The position numbers were made by a program, and so were the translations under genes. The notes under the pieces were generated by a model. The model did no database searches. It saw only the letters and a list, made by a program, of their open reading frames with translations, and was not told the DNA's origin. Of a stretch of 9,096 bases of DNA, positions 5,618 to 9,096 are shown piece by piece; positions within the stretch are counted from its first letter, which is position 1, and each line of letters begins with the position of its first letter. This DNA is from an uncultured Bacteroidales bacterium (lineage in GTDB: Bacteria; Bacteroidota; Bacteroidia; Bacteroidales; Paludibacteraceae), in NCBI GenBank assembly GCA_945949375.1, contig CAMFEN010000026.1, forward strand, positions 1-9,096. The letters are read 5' to 3'.

Positions 5618-5843
5618 GGGGATTTACGATTTACGATTTGTAGTGCAAAATTAGTAGGTATGGGGGATGTGGAAAAGACAAGGGCGGAGCGTGTGGGTTA
5701 GTATATCTTGTTGGTGCGGGCGAAGGTGTCGGCGGTCGCGTTCGGCAACAAGGTCGCACAGACTGACGGCAAGCCGTCAGTAAAGCGACTTGTGCCTCCG
5801 CTCTCCCCATCGCAAACACTACATTGGTTTACGCTGGGGAGCC
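5618..5843. other. Spacer with palindromes and C-terminal remnant
   Basis: In an otherwise gapless operon these 226 bp hold no full gene. The minus strand at 5698-5739 reads ATADTFARTNKIY and stop, closely matching the ending IIADTFPRTNRL of the 142-aa gene but in another frame and 143 bp downstream. A palindrome ACTGACGGC/GCCGTCAGT (5762-5770 with 5773-5781) is nested in an outer GTCGC/GCGAC pair (5753-5757 with 5785-5789). Confidence 0.6.
5621..5640. repeat. ATTTACG heptamer array
   Basis: Units GATTTAC, GATTTAC, GATTTG (plus sense). On the minus strand the array is directly upstream of the ATG at 5617. Confidence 0.75.
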
Positions 5844-6272
5844 CTATAGCCGATTCGTTCTTGGGAACGTATCGGCTATTATACCTTGGAACTCCTGCCC
5901 GATGTTTTCTCCCAAGAAATCGCGGAGGTTGAGCACCGAAGCGTAGTATTTCTTGGAGAACCAAGGTCTTCGTTGGCGGACTTTGCGGCGACCGATGTCG
6001 CCTGAGTTGCCGCGGGGCGTCTCACGCCCCACGCCATAGTCCTGCCATAGTCCGTATTCGAGGAACGCTTGCGAGAGGGTAACCTCGAAGAAGCGTCCGT
6101 CTGCTTTGACAGGGAGCGCGAGCGGCGAGCGCAGGAGCAAGCCGGTATCAATGACTTCAAGCAAGGTGATACGCTCTTTCCATATCTCCAACATAGTGGC
6201 GTTGAAAGCAAGGATGTACTTTTGGCGAGCGTCCTGCGCTTGGGCGGCGGTGAGTGGAGCGGTAGCGGGCAT
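5844..6272 (-). CDS. Phage tail-completion-like protein, 142 aa
   Basis: The protein has a helical N-terminus (residues 10-45), a LALPVKADGRFFEVTLSQAF segment, then EYGLWQDYGVGRE (about 72-84), a basic stretch GRRKVRQRRPWFSKKYYASVLNLRDF, and GQEFQGIIADTF. The GVGRE..G..GDIGR and RPWFSKKYY signature recurs in Bacteroidales prophages at the place where HK97 gp10-like neck/tail-completion proteins occur; that assignment rests on position and size, not on a known fold. It starts 12 nt after the 394-aa gene. The last 12 codons lie in a 34-nt hairpin (5846-5879), and a better-looking C-terminus is found 143 bp downstream in another frame, so the present end may be altered. Confidence 0.75.
   Translation of the reverse strand: MPATAPLTAAQAQDARQKYILAFNATMLEIWKERITLLEVIDTGLLLRSPLALPVKADGRFFEVTLSQAFLEYGLWQDYGVGRETPRGNSGDIGRRKVRQRRPWFSKKYYASVLNLRDFLGENIGQEFQGIIADTFPRTNRL
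5846..5879. repeat. Hairpin at the 3' end of the 142-aa gene
   Basis: ATAGCCGAT (5846-5854) pairs with ATCGGCTAT (5871-5879); after one T-T mismatch CGTTC (5856-5860) pairs with GAACG (5865-5869); loop TTGG. It covers the final codons and stop. No T-tract follows, so it is not a standard terminator. Confidence 0.85.
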
Positions 6273-6284
6273 AACGGGCGGGGA

Positions 6285-7469
6285 TTAGGTGAACTCCTCG
6301 GTGTGTTCGGGTGAGAAAATGCGGGTGTAGTCCTCGTTGATAAACGGTGTGTGGAGCGAAGCAAACTGCCATGAGAACTTGACCTTGTTGCCCTCGCCGA
6401 CCGTGTCGGAGAGGGAGAGGTCATAGTCCGTAATGAGGATGGGATGTTCCGTATTATCAATGAGGACGGCGGTATAGGCGGAGGTGAGGAACTCTCTGAA
6501 ACGGCGGGCTTCAGCCCGCTGGAGGACGGGCGTTTGCTCCTCGAAAGTGCGGGTGTGGGTGATGTCGTATAACATACGGCTATCACCGCAGACGGCGGTG
6601 CTGCTCTTGGTCTCGGTCTTCTCTGTGCGGGATGTGGGGAGGCAAAGGTACTCCAAGCAGCCGTAGGCGTTGCGGAACACGAACTGACGGACTACCGTCT
6701 GTTCGGCGACGAAGAAACGCGCCGTGCGGTTGCCCTCTTGGAGGGTATAGGCGAGGAGTTCCGACCCTTCGGGGAGGAAGTCCTTGCACATGAGACGGAC
6801 GCTCTCGGGAGAGGTGTTGATTTCAGCAACACCGTAAGAAGCACGACCATAGTGGTCGAAAGCATAAGTGCCTGTCGTACCGCTTGGGGTACGATAGTGC
6901 ACCGTATAGTGGAGGGAATAGGAGGTGTAACCTCCGGGCGAACCGAAGCCGGCGAAGTACGGTAGTTGGTCGTGCGCTCCTCGATAGACGAGGCGCGTGA
7001 AGTAGTTGGTGATGAAGTTGGAATTGGCGAGGTCGGCTGCGGTCATGATGGGCTGCTGTTTGCAGTAGATGACTACCAAGGTGCGGGTGAGGCTTTCAGA
7101 TTTTGTGGAGAATTTGAAGATAAACTGCTGCAAGCCGTCCTTCTGTGCCATGAAAGCCTCGAGAAATGCGCCGATGTCGTAGATGGTGAGGAGGCTGTTG
7201 TTGTAAGTGGCGTACTCGGATTCGAAAATCTGCGTCTGTCCATTGCCATCGTCGGAAACGGCTTGCGACGACAAACGGACTGCGTCCGTTAAGGTCGCCG
7301 CGTTTCCTCCTCCCTCCAAAGCAGTCAAACTGCTTTGGAGACCACGATAGTTGCTGGCTTGGTGGGTGATGGTGAGCGAGACGGAGGTTGCGTCTGTCTC
7401 GATTTCGATTTTCTGCAACTGCGAGGTGTAGCAGGTATCGGGGATGTCGGAAAAAAGAGAAAGTGCCAT
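6285..7469 (-). CDS. Phage tail-associated-like protein, 394 aa
   Basis: The start at 7469 (MALSLFSDIP) is preferred over an upstream ATG at 7580, because the longer frame would run through the umuC terminator and the promoter. The protein is mostly beta-type: an N-terminal domain (residues 10-120, QKIEIETDATSVSLTITH), a central region with aromatic strands (YTSYSLHYTVHYR, GTYAFDHYGRASYG), and a C-terminal part with RRFREFLTSAYTAVLIDNTE and KVKFSWQFAS. The end resembles virion or tail-associated proteins of Bacteroidales prophages known by pattern only; no enzyme motif is seen. It opens the phage-like operon and is followed after 12 nt by the 142-aa gene. Palindromes occur at 6504-6519, 7274-7290 and 7314-7340. 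Its start codon lies inside an inverted repeat. Confidence 0.8.
   Translation of the reverse strand: MALSLFSDIPDTCYTSQLQKIEIETDATSVSLTITHQASNYRGLQSSLTALEGGGNAATLTDAVRLSSQAVSDDGNGQTQIFESEYATYNNSLLTIYDIGAFLEAFMAQKDGLQQFIFKFSTKSESLTRTLVVIYCKQQPIMTAADLANSNFITNYFTRLVYRGAHDQLPYFAGFGSPGGYTSYSLHYTVHYRTPSGTTGTYAFDHYGRASYGVAEINTSPESVRLMCKDFLPEGSELLAYTLQEGNRTARFFVAEQTVVRQFVFRNAYGCLEYLCLPTSRTEKTETKSSTAVCGDSRMLYDITHTRTFEEQTPVLQRAEARRFREFLTSAYTAVLIDNTEHPILITDYDLSLSDTVGEGNKVKFSWQFASLHTPFINEDYTRIFSPEHTEEFT
7314..7340. repeat. 12-bp perfect palindrome in coding DNA
   Basis: CTCCAAAGCAGT (7314-7325) pairs perfectly with ACTGCTTTGGAG (7329-7340), loop CAA. It encodes LQSSLTALEG of the 394-aa protein. A 7-bp palindrome (7274-7280 with 7284-7290) lies 24 bp away. 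Confidence 0.9.
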
Positions 7470-7500
7470 ATCTTTGCGATTTTGCGGCAAAGATATGGCA
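7464..7500. promoter_or_regulatory. 14-bp inverted repeat over promoter and start codon
   Basis: TGCCATATCTTTGC (7464-7477) and GCAAAGATATGGCA (7487-7500) are a perfect inverted repeat with a 9-nt centre. The right arm contains the -7 box of the downstream operon; the left arm contains its ATG (7469-7467). It could be an operator for a dimeric regulator or form an RNA hairpin hiding the start codon. Confidence 0.75.
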
Positions 7501-7519
7501 CGGCGGGGGATTGGGAAAA
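7488..7519 (-). promoter_or_regulatory. Bacteroidetes promoter of the phage-like operon
   Basis: Minus strand: TTTTC-type -33 region (7519-7516) followed after 20 nt by TATCTTTG (7495-7488), an exact TAnnTTTG -7 box. Expected start is near 7482, about 13 nt before the ATG at 7469. It begins just after the umuC terminator. Confidence 0.6.
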
Positions 7520-7524
7520 GACAC

Positions 7525-7568
7525 AAAAAAGGGGGGAGTGGTAAAAAATGCAAAACTCCACTCCCCCC
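7525..7568 (-). terminator. Intrinsic terminator of umuDC
   Basis: On the minus strand GGGGGGAGTGG (7568-7558) and CCACTCCCCCC (7541-7531) form a perfect 11-bp stem with a 16-nt loop, followed directly by six T (7530-7525). The stem starts 19 nt after the umuC stop and insulates umuDC from the phage-like operon. Confidence 0.9.
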
Positions 7569-7586
7569 GCGAACCCACAACGTGGG

Positions 7587-8858
7587 TTATATGCGGATGG
7601 TAAGCACCTGCGACAATTCGGTGGTGTAGCGCGGGCTTTGGTGTTCGGACTTATAGACCTGCGCTGCCTGTTCCTTGGATGTGGGCAGTTGGGTAGCGAG
7701 CAGGATGGCGTTGCGCCCTGACTTGTCGCGTATCTTGTCGATAGTGCGCTGCAAGGCAGTGTCTCGTGTGCGGTCGCGTTCATCAAAGAGGTCTGCAACG
7801 ACCGAGCCCTCGGGGACGATACGCGAGAAGATGACCCCCGCTTTCTTGAACTGCACGCCCTCGCGGAAATAGGGGCGGAACGCATTGAGCATATAGGAGA
7901 GCAACTCGCGCGTGTCGGAGGTGGGGATGGAGAGATTGACCGTCTGCACGATTTGGCACTGCTCGATGTCGGTGCGGAAGCGGGATGTGTGAGCAAAGAC
8001 AATGAGTTGGGCGCAGAGGGATTTCTGCATGCGCAGTTTGCGGGCGCAGGTGTCGCAGAAATTGGCGAGTTGCTGCTCCATCAACGGCAGCGTAGTGATG
8101 GGGTTGGCAAAGGTGCGGGAGGTGGTGATGGACTGCTTGGAGACCAACTCGGATGTATCTATGCAGTCTATGCCGTGGAGTTCTCGCCATGTGAGCAGTC
8201 CGGGCTTGTGCAGGAGCGACTGCACAAGGCTTTCGGACATCTCGGCGAACTGCAAGGCAGTGGAGATACCCAGTGCCGCCAGTTTCGCCGCGGTCTGACG
8301 ACCTACGCCCCACACATCGCCGATTTCAAACTTGGCAAGGGCTTTCAGCCGCTTCTCGTCCGTGTCAATCATACAAGCCCCGTTATAGCCCGGGAACTTT
8401 TTGGCGTACTTGCTTGCGACCTTGCAGAGGGTTTTGGAGGGGGCAATGCCCATGGAGACGGGGATGCCTGTGCCTTGGTATATCTCGCGGACGAGATTCT
8501 CGCAGTAGGTCTTGCGCTCGGCGGGCGATACATGGTCGAGGGTGATGAAGCCCTCGTCGATGGAGTACTGCTCGAAGCGCGTGGTGTGGTTGCGGAGCAA
8601 GGACATCACACGCGCGGAGAGGTCGCCGTAAAGGGAGAAATTGGAGGAGAAACAAGCGATGTGGTGTTTCTCCACCAAGTCGCGGATTTGATAGAGGGGG
8701 ACGCCCATCTTTATGCCTAATGCCTTGACCTCGTTGGAGCGGCTAATGACGCAGCCGTCGTTGCCCGACAAGACGAGGACGGGCTTGTCCCATAGGTCAG
8801 GACGAAACACGCGCTCGCAACTGACGAAGAAATTATTGCAGTCGGCGAGTGCGTACAT
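7587..8858 (-). CDS. umuC: DNA polymerase V catalytic subunit UmuC
   Basis: A 423-aa Y-family translesion polymerase, almost the same length as E. coli UmuC (422 aa). The start at 8858 gives the family N-terminus MYALADCNNFFVSCERVFRP; an upstream in-frame ATG at 8903 lies inside umuD and is rejected. Visible motifs: metal ligand Asp6 in ADCNN; SGNDGCVISRS near 31-41; catalytic Asp101-Glu102 in YSIDEGF; MGIAPSKTLCKVASKYAKK (136-154) at the palm-thumb; VWGVGR (182-187) of the helix-hairpin-helix; little-finger domain from about 240; ADLFD (355-359) as probable beta-clamp contact; SPRYTT near the C-terminus. The gene is coupled to umuD by TAATG. It copies damaged DNA with UmuD' under SOS control; the operator would be outside the window. 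Confidence 0.97.
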   Translation of the reverse strand: MYALADCNNFFVSCERVFRPDLWDKPVLVLSGNDGCVISRSNEVKALGIKMGVPLYQIRDLVEKHHIACFSSNFSLYGDLSARVMSLLRNHTTRFEQYSIDEGFITLDHVSPAERKTYCENLVREIYQGTGIPVSMGIAPSKTLCKVASKYAKKFPGYNGACMIDTDEKRLKALAKFEIGDVWGVGRQTAAKLAALGISTALQFAEMSESLVQSLLHKPGLLTWRELHGIDCIDTSELVSKQSITTSRTFANPITTLPLMEQQLANFCDTCARKLRMQKSLCAQLIVFAHTSRFRTDIEQCQIVQTVNLSIPTSDTRELLSYMLNAFRPYFREGVQFKKAGVIFSRIVPEGSVVADLFDERDRTRDTALQRTIDKIRDKSGRNAILLATQLPTSKEQAAQVYKSEHQSPRYTTELSQVLTIRI

Positions 8859-9096
8859 TAGAAGCGGCGCGTTTTGTGAATGCAGTGGGTAACCACGCCC
8901 CACACGGAGAAGTTGTTCTCTGCGGTAACGCGGATGGGTTGGAAAGCGGGATTGTGCGGTATGAGCCAGCCGCCTTTGTTGTCGTCGTCGCGGCGGAACT
9001 CCTTGACGGTGAACTCACCGTCCACGGCGGCGATGATGATGTCGCCGTTGTGGGGTTCGAGCGACTTGTCGATAACAATGATGTCGCCATCGAACA
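8858..9096 (-). CDS. umuD: UmuD, C-terminal part (runs off the window)
   Basis: The visible 78 codons on the minus strand read FDGDIIVIDKSLEP, then GDIIIAAVDGEFTVKEF, then WLIPHNPAF and FSVWGVVTHCIHKTRRF, followed by stop. This is the peptidase S24 (LexA/UmuD) catalytic fold; Lys in EFTVK is the general base of the Ser-Lys dyad (E. coli Lys97 counterpart). The catalytic Ser, the self-cleavage site and the promoter lie beyond the right edge. The stop shares its last A with the umuC start. UmuD autocleaves on RecA filaments to give UmuD', the partner of UmuC. Confidence 0.93.
   Translation of the reverse strand, partial: FDGDIIVIDKSLEPHNGDIIIAAVDGEFTVKEFRRDDDNKGGWLIPHNPAFQPIRVTAENNFSVWGVVTHCIHKTRRF

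Noticed and set aside
7470..7580. N-terminal extension of the 394-aa protein from the ATG at 7580
   Set aside because: It would translate the umuC terminator and the promoter; the expected transcript starts near 7482.
7953..8720. 255-codon plus-strand frame opposite umuC
   Set aside because: It is the antisense shadow of a strongly conserved gene with typical Val/Gly/Glu-rich shadow composition.

Overview
The window looks like a stretch of a Bacteroidales (Bacteroidetes) chromosome. Two promoters fit the Bacteroidetes pattern (TTTG, about 20 nt, TAnnTTTG), the genes lack clear Shine-Dalgarno sites, and the protein families (YhcG/DUF1016 nuclease, phage-type amidase ending KACPCF, short two-helix holin-like protein with VPPTGEIHPSV) are typical of gut Bacteroidales. 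Every gene I accept is on the minus strand, so the window is best read from right to left.

Right end (9096 to about 7525): the 3' end of umuD and a complete umuC joined by a TAATG overlap (SOS translesion polymerase V-like operon), closed by a strong intrinsic terminator at 7525-7568. Immediately downstream a perfect 14-bp inverted repeat (7464-7500) encloses both a Bacteroidetes -7 box and the start codon of the next gene.

Middle (7469 to 3618): a tightly packed, GC-rich phage-like operon: a 394-aa tail-associated-like protein, a 142-aa protein resembling a tail-completion/neck protein, a 252-aa possible tail-tip or fibre protein, then a lysis cassette of holin-like membrane protein, Zn-dependent N-acetylmuramoyl-L-alanine amidase and a lipoprotein with a C-terminal membrane helix. 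That last architecture is what a unimolecular (u-)spanin has. No capsid, terminase, portal or integrase gene is in the window, so this may be the end of a prophage or a reduced tail-plus-lysis element next to SOS genes.

Left part (3617 to 1): a 420-bp non-coding stretch packed with tandem repeats (11-bp, 44-bp and 20-bp units), a small protein with a possible C-terminal helix-turn-helix, a DUF1016/YhcG-family PDDEXK nuclease with an almost leaderless promoter, a 430-bp gap holding a 101-nt nested hairpin, an AT-rich operon of a secreted protein plus a possible 39-aa ORF with a clear terminator, and finally a hairpin-rich leader that probably serves a gene beyond the left edge.

The most unusual theme is small repeats and palindromes inside genes. 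The same roughly 17-nt unit (core CAGCGnnAGCGGTC) builds both the signal peptide of the candidate u-spanin and the N-terminal tail of the amidase; a hairpin is duplicated in frame in the nuclease linker; and perfect short palindromes occur within almost every phage-like gene.
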